A DNA stretch of 64,000 bases from Armillaria gallica (Eukaryota; Basidiomycota; Agaricomycetes; Agaricales; Physalacriaceae). Under the pieces are notes generated by a model. The model worked only from the letters and a program-made list of their open reading frames with translations, did not search any database and was not told the DNA's origin. Of the stretch, positions 23,282 to 35,051 are shown in pieces (positions within the stretch are counted from its first letter, which is position 1; each line of letters starts with the position of its first letter). The position numbers and the translations under genes are program-made. Location of the stretch: assembly GCA_037576215.1 (NCBI GenBank), contig JBANDB010000005.1:3472001-3536000 (forward strand). Reading direction: 5' to 3'.

Positions 23282-24715
23282 AGCATTACCCATCTCCTCG
23301 TCCTGTACCCACAAGTTGTGTTTGCACATGTATCCTTTCCATTTTACAAAATAGTTAATGACTTTTTGAGACTTTTCTCCTTGTCCCCCATGTATAGTCC
23401 TTGGGCGGGAGTCGAGAACCTCTTCGACTTCATATTCTTCTTCATCGTCAATCAATTTGGGTGGCAGTGGAGGTGGTAATTCTTGGTTAGGGAAAGCTGA
23501 TGGGATGTATGTGGTCAACAGCTTCTCATTAAAGCGTGGATGGATCTTCCAGTGAGGCGGTAGCTTGAGCCTGTAGGCTGAGGCTCTGGCTTTGTCGAGA
23601 ACTTTGAAGGGGCTGACTCATTTGTCATCAAATTTCTTCTTTGGGCGAGGGAGGTGAAGGTTTGCTGCGTCGAGCCAAACCTTGTCTCCAATGCTATATT
23701 TGTGTGTGCTTTGTCTCGTCTTGTTGTACTGCTTCTTCATCTTCCCAGCGGCCTTTTCTAATGCCTCCTGTGTTTCCTTATGAATTTGAGACATGTTCTT
23801 TGTGAATTCAGTGGCGGCAGGATTCATGAATGGTGTGGATCGAACAGAGTCAGGTAGGATTCTTGGGTTGCAGCCATAAAGAACCATGAAAGGACTTTTT
23901 CCGGTGGCACTGTGTACTCTGTTGTTGTGAGCGAAGGCTGCTAGTGGGAGCCATTCGCTCCAGTCAGTCTGTCGATGATTGATGAAGATTCATAGGTACT
24001 TTTTAATTTCCTGGTTGACGTGCTCCGTCTGACCATCTGTCTGTGGGTGGAATGCTGTGGACGCATTCAGCATGATGTTGAACATCCGATAAAGTTCCTT
24101 CATGAATTTTGAGATGAACTGGGGTCCTTGGTTGGAGATGACTATTTGGGGCATGCTGTGTTGTGCATATATGTGGTCTTGAAGGGCTCATGCCCACCCT
24201 TCTGCTGAAAGTTTGACATTGCAGGTGATTGGAATGATAGCTTTTGAGAATCGATTGACTATTACGAGCATAGCATCATACCCGTTAGAGTTGGGAAGAC
24301 TGGTAATCATGTTGACTGATATATGAGTCCATGGGCCTTTGGGGATCGCATTTGGGTGAAGTGGTGCCACTTTGGGTTGTGTACTGCTCTTGGTTCATTG
24401 GCATGTTTTGCACCCTTTAACATAGGCCTCGACATCTTTCTTCATTTTTGGCCACCAATATTCCCTGAGCACTAACTCCTTTGTTTTTTCAATTCCTGAA
24501 TGTCCTGCTGTGATGTGGTCGTGATACTGAGAGATGATTTCCCCTCGGAGAGCGGTCTTCCTTGGCATGTAGATGCGCCTGTCATAGGAAAGAAGTCCCT
24601 CCTCCTTGGAGATTCCCCATTCGTGACTCAGGGATGTGGTGATGCCCTGATCCCAAAGTTCCTGTTGCCAGGTGACTTCCTCTACTCGTTGGTGTAGCTT
24701 GCTCATTGTGGGCAT
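23282..24715 (-). pseudogene. Gypsy element C integrase and chromodomain
   Basis: In minus order: the H2C2 finger (HDHITAGHSGIEKT to CKTCQ, about 24600-24395), the catalytic core (about 24370-23890), the GPF-like basic region and a chromodomain (INYFVKWKGY, about 23360) truncated at 23282 by an LTR fragment. The first catalytic Asp is replaced by Asn in HISVNMITSLP (codon 24311-24313), and the second by Asn in VISNQGPQF (codon 24131-24133). Each change, GAC to AAC after a C, fits CpG to CpA. The Glu in GQTEHVNQE is kept. Stops lie near 24188, 23970 and 23617. The integrase is therefore doubly dead. In live relatives the chromodomain steers integration to heterochromatin. Confidence 0.9.
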
Positions 24716-26089
24716 GACGAGAGTTCAGAAGTGTGCAGGTTGGAGTATCATAATATCCCCATTGTCTTTGTGTCCCTGGTCATGGTCTTGTCATCAGGAA
24801 AGCAAATCTGCTTTCACATTCTGAGCGCCTGGTTTGTGGTGCAGGGTAAAATGATATTCTGCAAGTTCTGTCACCCATCAGGCCTGTCATCAGTTCAATT
24901 TCTGCGGTAGTCAAAAATATTGGAGGTTTTGGTGGTCTGTCCAGATTTCTACATTTTTGGCGGTGCCCATTAGGTAATGGTGCCATTCCGAAAGGGCAAG
25001 CATAATTGCTAGCAGTTCTTTGTCATAGATCTCATAGTTTCGTTCCATAGCACTGAGTGCTTTGGACATGAAGGTGACGGGGCACCAGACTCTGTTCTGC
25101 TTTTGACTGAGTACTGCTCCTACTGCTCCTTCACTTGTGTTGGCCTCAACGTGGAAGGGGTCAGAGTCAGTTAGGATGGCAAGGATGACATCCTCAGCCA
25201 TGTGCCTCTTGAGTTTGCGGAAGGTGTCGTCCTGCATTGTTTCCCACTTCCATTCCATGTTCCTGGTCAGTTGCGTGAGCGGGTGAACTACCTTCGAATA
25301 CATTTTGATAAACTTTTGATAGAAGTTGGTGAAGCCTAGGAAGGATTGTAATTCCTTCTTTTGCTGAGGCATGGGCCATTCCACAATTCCTACGATTTTG
25401 ATGGGGTCCATCCAGATGGAGTTTTCGCTGATGATTACACCAAGATATTCCATTTTGAGGACTTCGAATTTGCACTTCTCTGCTTTGAGGAAGAGTTTGT
25501 TCTCGCAGAGTCGTTGGAGGACATGCTTCACGATTTGTTGGTGTTCATGCAAGTCCTTGCTGAAGATCAGGATATCATCGAGATAGATGGTGACCTTTCC
25601 TTCCCCGATCAGGTCCCAGAAGATGATGTTCATCATCCATTGGAAGGTTGCGGGTGAATTTGTGAGTCCGAAGAACATGACTGTAGGCTCAAATAACCCT
25701 CGATTCATGCGGAAAGCTGCTTTCTCTTCATCTCCTTCCTTGATCTGGACGTTGTTGTATCCCCAACGAACATTGAGTTTCATGAAGTATTTGGCCCCAT
25801 GGAGTTTGTCAATGAGTTCGGAGATGAGTGGTAGTGGGTATTGATTTTGGATAGTCATCTCATTGAGCTTGCAGTAGTCCTGTATGGGTTGAAGGGTGCT
25901 GTCTTTCTTTTTGACAAAGAAGAAGGGTGAGGCAAAGGGGGACTTGGAAGGGCAAATGTGCCTGGATTCCAGGTTCTTGTCGAGGAACTTGTTGAGTTGT
26001 TCTTGCTCATTTTGGTTCAAGGGATAGACCTTGCAGTCTAAGGTTGACTTGGCGTTGGGGATGAGCTTGATCGTGTGATCCCAAGGCTT
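24716..26089 (-). pseudogene. Gypsy element C reverse transcriptase and RNase H
   Basis: The minus-strand frame from 26020 to 24911 is open for 369 codons. It contains [23 protein letters not shown] and the active-site box YLDDILIFSK (about 25570), then the thumb and RNase H (VEANTSEGAVGAVLSQ, IYDKELLAIM, WTDHQNLQYF). The RT active site is intact, in contrast to the damaged protease and integrase of the same element. Sequence after the DHQNLQYF box is broken by stops, down to the integrase start near 24715. Confidence 0.92.
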
Positions 26090-26662
26090 TCATTTGGGTA
26101 ATTCATCGAAGTTGTCCTTGGAAAATAGATCGTGGAAGGAGTGGTAATGTTCTGGTACCATTTCTTCGAACATTTTCTTGGGTTTGTTGGTGTTTGTCTT
26201 GGTGGCCAAGTCATTGGAGTGATGCATGGCATGAAGAACTAGTTCTTCTTCCATTCGGACTGCAAGAATGATATTGCCCTCTTCGAGTTCCTTGTCCCAT
26301 CGGTCATCGGGGTCAGCATCAGGGAGAGGGAAATGATTCTTTGAGCAGTGGCAGCATCCAAAGATAATACTGCCCATTTTCCAGTTCACAATCAGGTTAT
26401 GGTGTTTCAGCCAATCATGTCCAAGGTATATATCCTTCTTTCCCAGGTTCGTGATGGCAAGGTCAATGCGCTCCACATGTCCTCCTATTGTCATTTGAAG
26501 TTCAACAAACTCGGTAATGTCTCCTCCTGCATTATGGGTTCCATTGGCATTATACACTGGGATGGGCACTGCTACTCTTTGAGTTTCAAGTTGGTGTTTC
26601 TTTATGAAATTTTGGTTGATTGCACTGCTGGTGCAGCTGCTATCAAGCAATCCTTGTGTCAT
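26090..26662 (-). pseudogene. Gypsy element C aspartic protease region
   Basis: A 190-codon open frame begins near MTQGLLDSSCTSSAIN and continues with IPVYNANGTHNAGG and YLGHDWLKHHN, the family's retropepsin-type core. The catalytic DSG triplet is DSS here: Gly codon changed to AGC at 26636-26638, consistent with CpG to CpA. The downstream part approaches the reverse transcriptase through HDLFSKDNFDELPK, as in element D. Confidence 0.85.
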
Positions 26663-29600
26663 CAGAGTTAGGTTGGTTGATACAGGGTTCAGGAGAAGAG
26701 GGATCAGGAAGTTGCTTTTTGTGCTTTTGTGTCAGTGAATGATCCGAGGGGGTTCACGGATCTCATACAGGCTTTCTCAAGCTAATTTGCCACCTTTGCA
26801 AAGGAAGGTTAGGAGTTCGTTGGTGAGTTCTCCCAGGTGGTCTTTGTGGATCCATGTACAAAGTGCGGCCCAAGCCGCATTGTCAGTGTATGCTTCCTGT
26901 ATTGCTTGCAGCATCCAATCCACCCTGAAAGGCTTCATCCATCAGTGAGGGACCTCCTGAACCTTTGCACTAACTGCTATGGGTCTAGCTACCGTTGGTG
27001 AGGTCACCTCCACCCCCTTATTAGGGAGTGATTTTGTTGCTCGAGTAGGCGATTCCAGGGGAGTCAGAAGGGTTATGGTATGTGTCTTCAGGGAGATCAT
27101 GGGGCTGCCCATGGCAAGCCATTTCTGAAAAGAGGTGTCGTTGTCGTTGTCGTCAGGTACTTCAATCATGGTTACCTTAGGCCTCCTCTTTACCACCTGG
27201 GCACTAGCAGCTTCCCCCATTCAGCTGCCTTGGTCAGGGCTGTTGCACATCCAACAGTTCTTGCTACTTGCTGGTCTTCTTCAGGACTACCTAGAGGGAG
27301 AGCATGCTGTACCTCATTAGAGGAGTAGGATTGCTGCAAGTTTGGCTTGACCTCAGGGCCATCATTGATGACAGCGGGCTTGACTTGTGCTGAATGAATG
27401 GTCTTATCAGCCTGGCCAGCTCCCTTGGGACTTAGCGAATCATTCAGATCCCATCTAGGGTTTCTACTGATCGAGTGCCCTACCTTGTTGCCTTGAGGCA
27501 GGCCCACGCTCTTGGGACTCTTGCTCTGCAGCCGGTCCTCAGACCACACAATTAGTCTGCTGCACATAGTTTTGAAGGTGGTTGTGCTTCCTGCATCCCC
27601 TGCTTGGGCAGGCACTTCACGGTCATGCAAAGAGGCTTTCTCAGAGTTTGTGTTGAACACTCGCTCTGCCCCCTCCAGTCAGGCATTCATCACTGTGGCG
27701 GTCTCACAAGGAGAGGGCCTTGACTGGTGCATTGCTGTTAAGGGAGGTGACAATATGGTGGTCGTCTTTTCGATTGATGCGTTCGCTCATAATGAGTTAC
27801 TTGCTAGTCGCTTAGCCGGTCATAATGCCAGCATTCCAACTTCTTTGGTAGTCAGTTCCTTGGGGCTCTCTGCCCCGTGCCCAGCAATGGTTGTCGCCTT
27901 TGCTTGTGCCCTGGCAGGTGGCTCTATCGACCCTTTGAGAGGTGGTGGTCCTAGGAAAGGGGAGTTGTCAGTATCTGTCTCAGAGAGAATACTGTATCGG
28001 TTCATCAATTCTAATACTGGTGATCAGGTAAAGTAGAAGTTGGTAATTGGCACATAGGCCATGTATTGCAAGTGCTAGAAACCCACCCTTCATTGTGGGG
28101 CGGGGGTATATCTAAATGCATGTTATATAAAATGTCTGTGTGTGATATAAAAGTGTCAGACCGGCCAACAGGAGAGAAACGTTCACCAGTATGTAAGTCC
28201 TTGGTCATTGCAGCGGAATTGAGCGCCCGACGACCTATTCTTTTACCTCCTCGATCCTAGTGTTCTCAGAGAGTGGCTCTGTCAGAGCCATTTCCACTGC
28301 ATGTACTGCTACTTTCTTCTTCGGGCAGTCCCTGCTCAGGTGCCCTTTCTCGTTGCACCAGAAGCAGAGTCCTTTGTCTCATTGCTTCTGCTTTCTCACA
28401 TCAACCTGCATTGGCTCGCCCACCCCTCCATAGGTCTTCGTCATCACCAAGTGCCACCTACTGTTTGCGTCCTGGCCCTTGTTGTTCCCTCCCGATTTGC
28501 CTGCAGAGGAACTTGTCATGCCACCTGTAGTGTTTTTGCTACTGGTGGCGGTAATCTGCTTCTGATTTCCGAAGGGTTTCTTGGGGTGATCATGGCACGA
28601 CTTGATCCTGTGGGCCTGCTGGTATGCTGCCTGCTTCTGTCATTCTTCATACATGAGGATGACCTGCTCTTTCCATTCTGAGTAGGTGTGAGGTATGTTG
28701 ATGCCTATATTTGCGATGATGGCAGCATAGCCTGCAGGGATGCCTCTGCGGACAGCGTGGACTAGCACACCTCGTTCGCTCTCATCCCCTTGCCATCCTG
28801 CAAGTTTGGCTTCTCGTTCCAGGGTACGGAAGAAGACAGTGGCAGGGTTGTTGCCCATCCTCACTTCTCCCATGTGTGCCTCATGCATTTCCTCGGTGGC
28901 AAGGTCTCGGAACTGTTCACGGAAGATGTCGCAAAACTCTTCCCAGCTCGGATATCGGTAACAGGGTCCAGCAAGAATGTCTTCGGCCGTTCCATTGTAA
29001 GGTAGTATGTACCAGTACTCTTCTCACAGGTGTACCCACCAGTTCTGGGCATCACCTTCAAGGTGAGAGGCGGCAAAGATAATCATGTACGAGGGCATCC
29101 CAAGGTAGTAACCTTGGAATGCCTTGAAGTACATCTGGCAGTCTCTGAGGAACCTGTCAATGTCATTGTGATCCCCTTTGAAGAGTGCTGGGGTCTTCAT
29201 GAGAAGTGGTTTCACCCCAGTCATGGCCAGTGGGGAGTTCATGTCCCAGTTGCCTACTGGTCCACCCCCAGGGGGTCCAGTCCATCCAGGGGGTCTCGGG
29301 ACTGAAAACATATCAGCCTGGGGTCCTGGATGCGGTTGTCATCCCCAGTCGGGTTCTGGTCATTATCGGGCATCTTTGAGTTCTGCTCTAAGTTGGTTCT
29401 TGACATTGTGCATTTGGACCATCTGTACTTGTGCTTGTGCCAGTCGGTCTTCTAGAGTGGGCGCCAGGGCAGTGCCACTTGTGCCTGGCATGGGCTCATC
29501 TCCTGCTCCTGCAATTAATCAGCTTCCTCCATGCCATGAATTTCCCCCATGGATTCTGATTCCCCTTCCCCGATATCCCCCAGTTCGTACTGGGGGTGAA

Positions 29601-30699
29601 TCAGGTAGTGGTTGAGGAAATCCGGAGTAAAACTCGGGGAATTTCTTGGCTGTCTGGGAGAGAGCAAATCTGGGCACAATTGTATCCCAGTCGTACTGGA
29701 ACTCCTCATGCGTTGGTGCCTCGTAGTTGGTCGTTCTCCCTAGTGGCGAGAGGTCATAAGGTGTCCTCCAATTCCTGCTGCTCCTCATTGGTTTGGGGGC
29801 ATACATCTCATATGCAGTTTCCCTTGGCTGGCCCATAGATCTCTTGGTCTCAATTCACAAAGATCCAGGCCATGATGGTGTTACTGATCTGTCATGGGGT
29901 TCCTGTCATGGGGTCCCCTTGTTCTGTGGCCAGGAAGTAGGCCATTGGCTCTCATTCCCTCCTACTCTGGTACTCAAATCTTCATTCAAGGTCCTGCCAT
30001 CTGAGGTCAAAGGTGGCAGTTTGCTCGGGTCCGAGGATGGCTCGGTCACAAACGGAGAGTTTGGGCCAGTCGTAGTCAGCACGATGGGGGTAGAAGGGGT
30101 CTCCCCAGTTCCGGAGTCTTCCCCTATGGTCATAGCAGAGGGGGTCGAGCTCCCCTCGCTGCCTGATTTGCTGTTGGTGGGCGAAGAAGTCGGAGGGACT
30201 GGTGTTAGAGTCTGAGGTATTGGACTCATCTGGGAATTGTCTGGGTCTAGGACCTGAAAGGACGGCTTGGTCGGGATGGGGTATGACCATCTGGGGACCA
30301 ACTGGGCATATTGGAGTGGGTCTGCCCAGGTATGGGGGTACAGGCTTGCTGTCAGTGTCATGTATCATGATGACCTTAGGTTCAAGGTTGAGGTCTGCAG
30401 TGGAGAAGCTGGGTATGGGGGGAGGCAAAACGGGTTGGTCCCATACTCGTAGGTTCTCTGGGGTGTCAGTTGGTCCCCAGGTCCCCTGGGGGTAGTCAGG
30501 GTCAGGATCGTGGAAGGGTCAATCAAGGACCTCAGTCCATACCACCCAGTTCTTCAGGGCGGCGTCAGGAGACAGGGTTCTGCAAACATTGCTGGGCCCC
30601 AGGGTGGCATTGCGTTCGATTGATATGGGTTCGCCCATGGATTCCTGCCTACTCGAGTGGTACTCTGTGGAGGAATGGGATAGGGTTGTGGTGGCCCGG
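26663..30699 (-). pseudogene. Gypsy element C gag and linker, broken into many frames
   Basis: Capsid-type sequence is visible at about 29310-29024 (LFKGDHNDIDRFLRDCQMYF) and 28890-28640. A zinc knuckle CFWCNEKGHLSRDC (CX2CX4HX4C) lies at about 28366-28325. A Pro/Asp-rich N-terminal region occupies about 30430-29520. A linker at 27220-26700 (EVPDDNDNDTSFQ, then WMKPFR) is homologous to 32740-33060 of element D. Stops and frameshifts are frequent. This would have been the particle protein; the N-terminal half is longer than usual for gypsy gag. Confidence 0.8.
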
Positions 30700-31226
30700 T
30701 TATGGGTCCATCAGCGGGTTGTCATTGTCGTGGTCCTGGATGCCATATGTGGCCTGTCCAGGTCTGACCCTGCTCTGGCATAGGGGAGGATATAGGATTG
30801 TGGGAATGGGGCTTGCCTGAAGTCGTAGGGATTCCTGTCTGGGACTAGGAGCCCTGTTTGTTGTAGGAAGTTCCGGATCTGCTGTCGGTAAGTGAAAGCG
30901 ATTAGGGCTGAGAAAAAGGCAATTAGTACAACTCCTGCTAGAGTCGTGGTGATTTTGATGAATTGGGTGGTTGTCAAGTTGGGGGTCATTCATAAGCATG
31001 AGGGAGAGGTATTCGAGATGTTCGTAGTAGGTGAGGGTAAGGAGGAGGGTGATTAGGATGGTTGCTTCTAGTAGAATGAAGACAGTGTTGTTAGGGTTTA
31101 GGTTCTCCGTGATTCATTCTTCTTGATTTCCATGTAAACAGCGATGAGGTATGCTGTTAAGATGGTGGCAAGTGAGGCGTTATTCTGTTCAGTGATCTGG
31201 ATCAGTTTTCTTTCGTCGGGTTGCAT
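30700..31226 (-). CDS. Overlapping small hydrophobic ORFs in the leader of element C
   Basis: Three frames between the 5' LTR and gag encode membrane-like segments. A 42-codon ORF at 31226-31098 starts MQPDERKLIQ and contains SLATILTAYLIAVYM. A second frame from about 31115 to 30700 contains VFILLEATILITLLLTL. A third at 30989-30711 starts MTPNLTTTQF and contains LAGVVLIAFFSALIAFTY. All have one strong hydrophobic stretch near the N-terminus. Whether these were separate proteins, or one N-terminal membrane extension of gag split by frameshifts, cannot be settled here. Membrane segments before gag are not standard for Metaviridae. Confidence 0.5.
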
Positions 31227-31281
31227 GTGGGGGCTTCCTGTGGCTAGTGGTAAGGAAGTAGTAGAAAAGCTTTGAGCTAAT

Positions 31282-31693
31282 TGTTATGCCCAGACTCGGG
31301 AATAATAAGTAGTGCAATCCAAGGGCTGTCTCGTGTTCAGACAATCACCCAGGGGCAGCAAGGCTTATTATCCAAGTGACAAATGGTTAACATTTAGGTT
31401 GAGCTCGGGAGAGCGAGAGAGAGTAAGTTCGGTATGTATTAACTTAGCTTGAAGCTAGGGTTGCAGGATGTAAGACTAGCTACTTATATACGATATGAGA
31501 GAATCTATATATAAATGTGTCCATGTGTCAATCGTGTGTAAAGTGTCAGTAACCATGTGGTCACAGTAGAAATGCTGAAGTCGTACAATATAGTGGAGGC
31601 GACTGGTCCAGTAGCTGACAGATAAGATCAAGATTAGTGAAGCGCCCATGATAAGATAGGTGCTGAAGATAAGATAAGGAAAAATCGTAACAA
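31282..31693 (-). repeat. 5' LTR of gypsy element C
   Basis: In minus sense it runs from TGTTACGATTTTTCC (31693) to CTGGGCATAACA (31282), with TGTTA/TAACA inverted ends; length 412 bp. Its start resembles the start of the element D LTR at 38289 (TGTTATGATTT and a shared TTATCTTCAGCAC-like block), so the two are one family. No obvious TGG primer site follows directly at 31281. It interrupts element D gag at 31694. Confidence 0.8.
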
Positions 31694-33663
31694 GTTCTTC
31701 CAGAAATTCAAAGAGCTAGCATATGATGTAGGCATACACGGTAATGAGCAAGTCATGCTTGCCTAGGTCAAGAAAGCCACCCATGAGACCAGCAAAAAAA
31801 ATATCTATGCTGGTGATGGGGAGGTGCCAACCACCTATGAAGGGTGGAAGGCTCACTTACTCCATATGGACTATAACTACTACTGCCTCAAGAAGGTGGA
31901 TGGAACTATGGCTGGATGAATTGACTCCAGACTGCAGGCACAGAAGACAACCATGCCCTAGAAGGGTGGTCAAACATTGACATACATGCCAGAAGGGAAA
32001 ACAGCAACAGGAACAACATATGGAGGATGTGGGGTGCCAATGGATATCAATGCAGCAAAGGCAGCGGCAAAGTGTTTCCAATGTGGACAACTCGGTCACT
32101 TTAAACACAACTGCCCCAACACACCTAAATCCAGAGAAGAGGCCATGTGTTGACTCAATTATTACTGGGACATGCATCTAAGGTCGAAGCACCAATGTTA
32201 GCAATGATCAAAGAGGTAAAAGATGATGCTGGGAAGTAAATTATTCAACTTACCCAGCTACAGACTTAGTTTCATCTGGTACACACGTCACACCTGCTAG
32301 TCAGACTCATGTATTTGTAGTATCTACTATGCATTTGAATATACCCATGACTTTGCAAACAGAACAGTACACCACCGCAATAGTTAAACTACCAGCTAAA
32401 CATTTGGCAAGTAACCCATCACAGACGAAAGCATCAAATGACAAGTCATCTACCATAGTGACACTCATCATAATGGTTCAACCAGATGGAGCAGGGGACC
32501 AAGCACTTGGTGCCCCCCTGATGAAATGGCTCCATGAAGCTCCAGCCTTGCTGGAGGATTTGAGGGAATAGCTTCAGTGAAACCTCCTCTGGTAATGGAG
32601 ACTACTATAAGGCTGCCAAAGTCTAAATCCCTTATTCATCAAGGGGCTTTGGTGAAGACTGAGGACTTAACTGACCCTGTGCAAGAGACCCCTACCGACA
32701 GGAACGAGGGAGCCTGAACAAGGCAGGAGATGCCTAAGGTACATATGGAAGACGTCCCTGACGAAGAAGACAATACCAGTTTCCAAATGCAGAAAACTAA
32801 TTTAACACCCCCTGTAGCACTTGAGGTGACCCAGTCAATGGTAGCCAAGCCTTCAGGCTCTGGCACAAAGACTGAGAAGGTCCCACACAATTGGCTCAAA
32901 CCATTTGGTGCCAAATGGACACTATATGGGATAATAGAAGCAAGGATGGAGTCAGAGGCAAAGGCAATCTTAAAGAATTGGATTCACAAGACGCATGCAA
33001 AGGAAGTTGTTGATGAGATGATTAAAGGGATGTGGAAGGCAACACAAATCAATGTCCTCTGGTGGCTAGAAGAACTACTACAACCAAAACAATACATCAG
33101 CAAACTAAGCAGAAACAGGAAGGACCTAGCAGTCAACATTCGAATCAAGACTCTAGAGAACCTTACCAAAATCTCCACTTTGGTGTTAGTAGACAGTGGA
33201 TGCACCAGTAGCGCTATCAACTGAGCATTTGTTGAGCAACACAACATTCCTACTCACACAATGGCCATGCCAATCCCAGTCTATAATGCCAATGGAACAA
33301 GGAACCAAGGGGGAGCAATTACCAAATACGCTGAGATCCATCTCATAATTGGAGATCATGTGGAACAGATAGACTTAGCTGTTACTGAATTAGGTGATCA
33401 ACAAATCTTTCTTGGTCACGATTGGCTAGCAAGGCACAATCCACTTGTCAATTGGAAAACCAGGAAATTAACATTTGCACAATGCCAATGCCATAAAACC
33501 CCATTTGTACTTCCCAATGCAGATCCTGATGACAAGTGGGATAAGAAACTAGAGGAGGGAGAAACCATTCTCGCAGTAGACTTTATGCAAGCTATCCTCA
33601 TATGCACTCATCATACAAATGACCTTGCCACCAAAGCCAATGCAGAGAAGAAGACCAAAATGT
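31694..33663 (+). pseudogene. Gypsy element D: C-terminal gag and protease (5' truncated)
   Basis: The element begins inside gag, cut by the LTR of element C. KFKELAYDVGIHGN is a capsid C-terminal motif, followed by several stops and a zinc knuckle CFQCGQLGHFKHNC at 32073-32114. A linker homologous to element C follows (DVPDEEDNTSFQ, NWLKPFGAKW). The protease region has an intact DSG in LVLVDSGCTSSAIN (about 33185-33220), then IPVYNANGTRNQGG and FLGHDWLARHN. A stop follows SSAIN. Coding is interrupted at 33663 by an F-family LTR and resumes at 35052 without loss. Confidence 0.85.
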
Positions 33664-35051
33664 TGATGAACCTATAGACTCCTGCAGGCAGAAAACACAA
33701 GACCTGTAATGGCTAGTGTAGTCAAACACAGAATCTGAAGGCAAGTTCTAGCAAGTCTAGTCTTGCACCTCCATGCAGTGACTATAGCTTCCTGGTGGTG
33801 TAGCAAAGTATTGCTACGCTTTGTTATGATTCTTTGAAGGCTGTTCAGAGGCTCAAGGTATGTATGCAAACTTTCCTGGAAGGGAAGGGATGTGTAAACG
33901 TGGGTGTATGCTGAGTGGGGGTGACCTAGATGCAGCGTGAACTATGTGGGTGTCGAAATCCTAGCTGTGGATTCAGTTGGGGAACTCTATATGAGTTAAG
34001 TGGTGCTGATGCTCCAGGTATGAGTGAAGTTTTGTCCAAGATGAAATACATGCAAGCAAGATATAGCTCTAAATGATCCTAATATCAAGCAAGTCAGTAT
34101 CAATCTTGAGTCAAATCACAAAGGCAACTGTAGTGAACTTTCTCTTCTGTGAGAAAGGTAGCTAAGGCCTCAAGGTGTCTAACTCTATAAGAGTTAAGTG
34201 GTGTTGTTTCCTAAGTTTGGAAATGGTAGTACTAGGTTGTTAGTGGCTAAAAGCTTCAATCCTTGCTGCGGATTGCTGTTTAAAGTGCACAGGTATGCAA
34301 GCGAACTTAAAACATCGAGGATGCTTTGCAAGGGTAACCAGTAAAGGTTTCCTAGTGAAGTTTTTGGAGCAGAGGTAAGCATGCAAAGTTATAGGTAACT
34401 GTATTAGTGAAGGAAAAGTTCACTAAGTGTTATTTCTCTAATGAACAGTAGAGAAGCAATAACTTCAGGTGTGTGTATCGGATCTAGGAGGTGTGTAAGG
34501 TAATGTACTTGTGGGCAAGTAACTCCCTTGGGGTTTGTCTCCTTCCTTCTTCATACTTTTAGTTAGCTACTTTTATACTACTTTGAGAATTCCTTGTAGG
34601 TAAGCTACATTTGTCCTTGCCCTGTTAATTCACAATACAAGTGAACTATTTACTGTGCAATAGAGTATTCTTGTCCTTTCTTTACTAAAGCTGAGTTGAG
34701 ATCTGTCAGCAACTGTGCAACTCCAAGAACTACACAACTGTGCATAGCTGTGCATAACTGTGCATGTAGCTTCAGTTACTGTGCAATGCTGCTGCAATGT
34801 GAACTTCCTGTGCATTTACTAAGCTATGAACTGTGCAAAGTAAACAGCCTTAGTAAGGCTTTAACTGCTGCTGACTGTAGCAAATTATAATAGTTCGCTA
34901 ACTTGTCATTAGAGTTGCATAATAGGATTCAGGATCAAAATGCCTGACAATCATGGCTGTGCTTTGATATGGAAGTTCAGAAGGGGCAGAATGTCACTAA
35001 ATCATTATAGATCTGCGAATTTATGAGTGTACAGTGCCTGGAGGCTCATCA
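33664..35051 (-). repeat. Solo family-F LTR, insertion 2, with 4-bp target duplication
   Basis: The plus strand starts TGATGAACC and ends GGCTCATCA. ATGT flanks it at 33660-33663 and 35052-35055, a perfect 4-bp target duplication. Removing it joins KKTKM to FKKMI of element D in frame. It is the inverted counterpart of the block at 8262-10213. Internal ORFs are short and show no domains. Several TGTGCA-containing short repeats lie at about 34710-34820. Confidence 0.85.

Noticed and set aside
29178..29615. Plus-strand 145-codon ORF in element C gag
   Set aside because: Antisense shadow of gag; Pro/Gly-rich coding produces long opposite frames.
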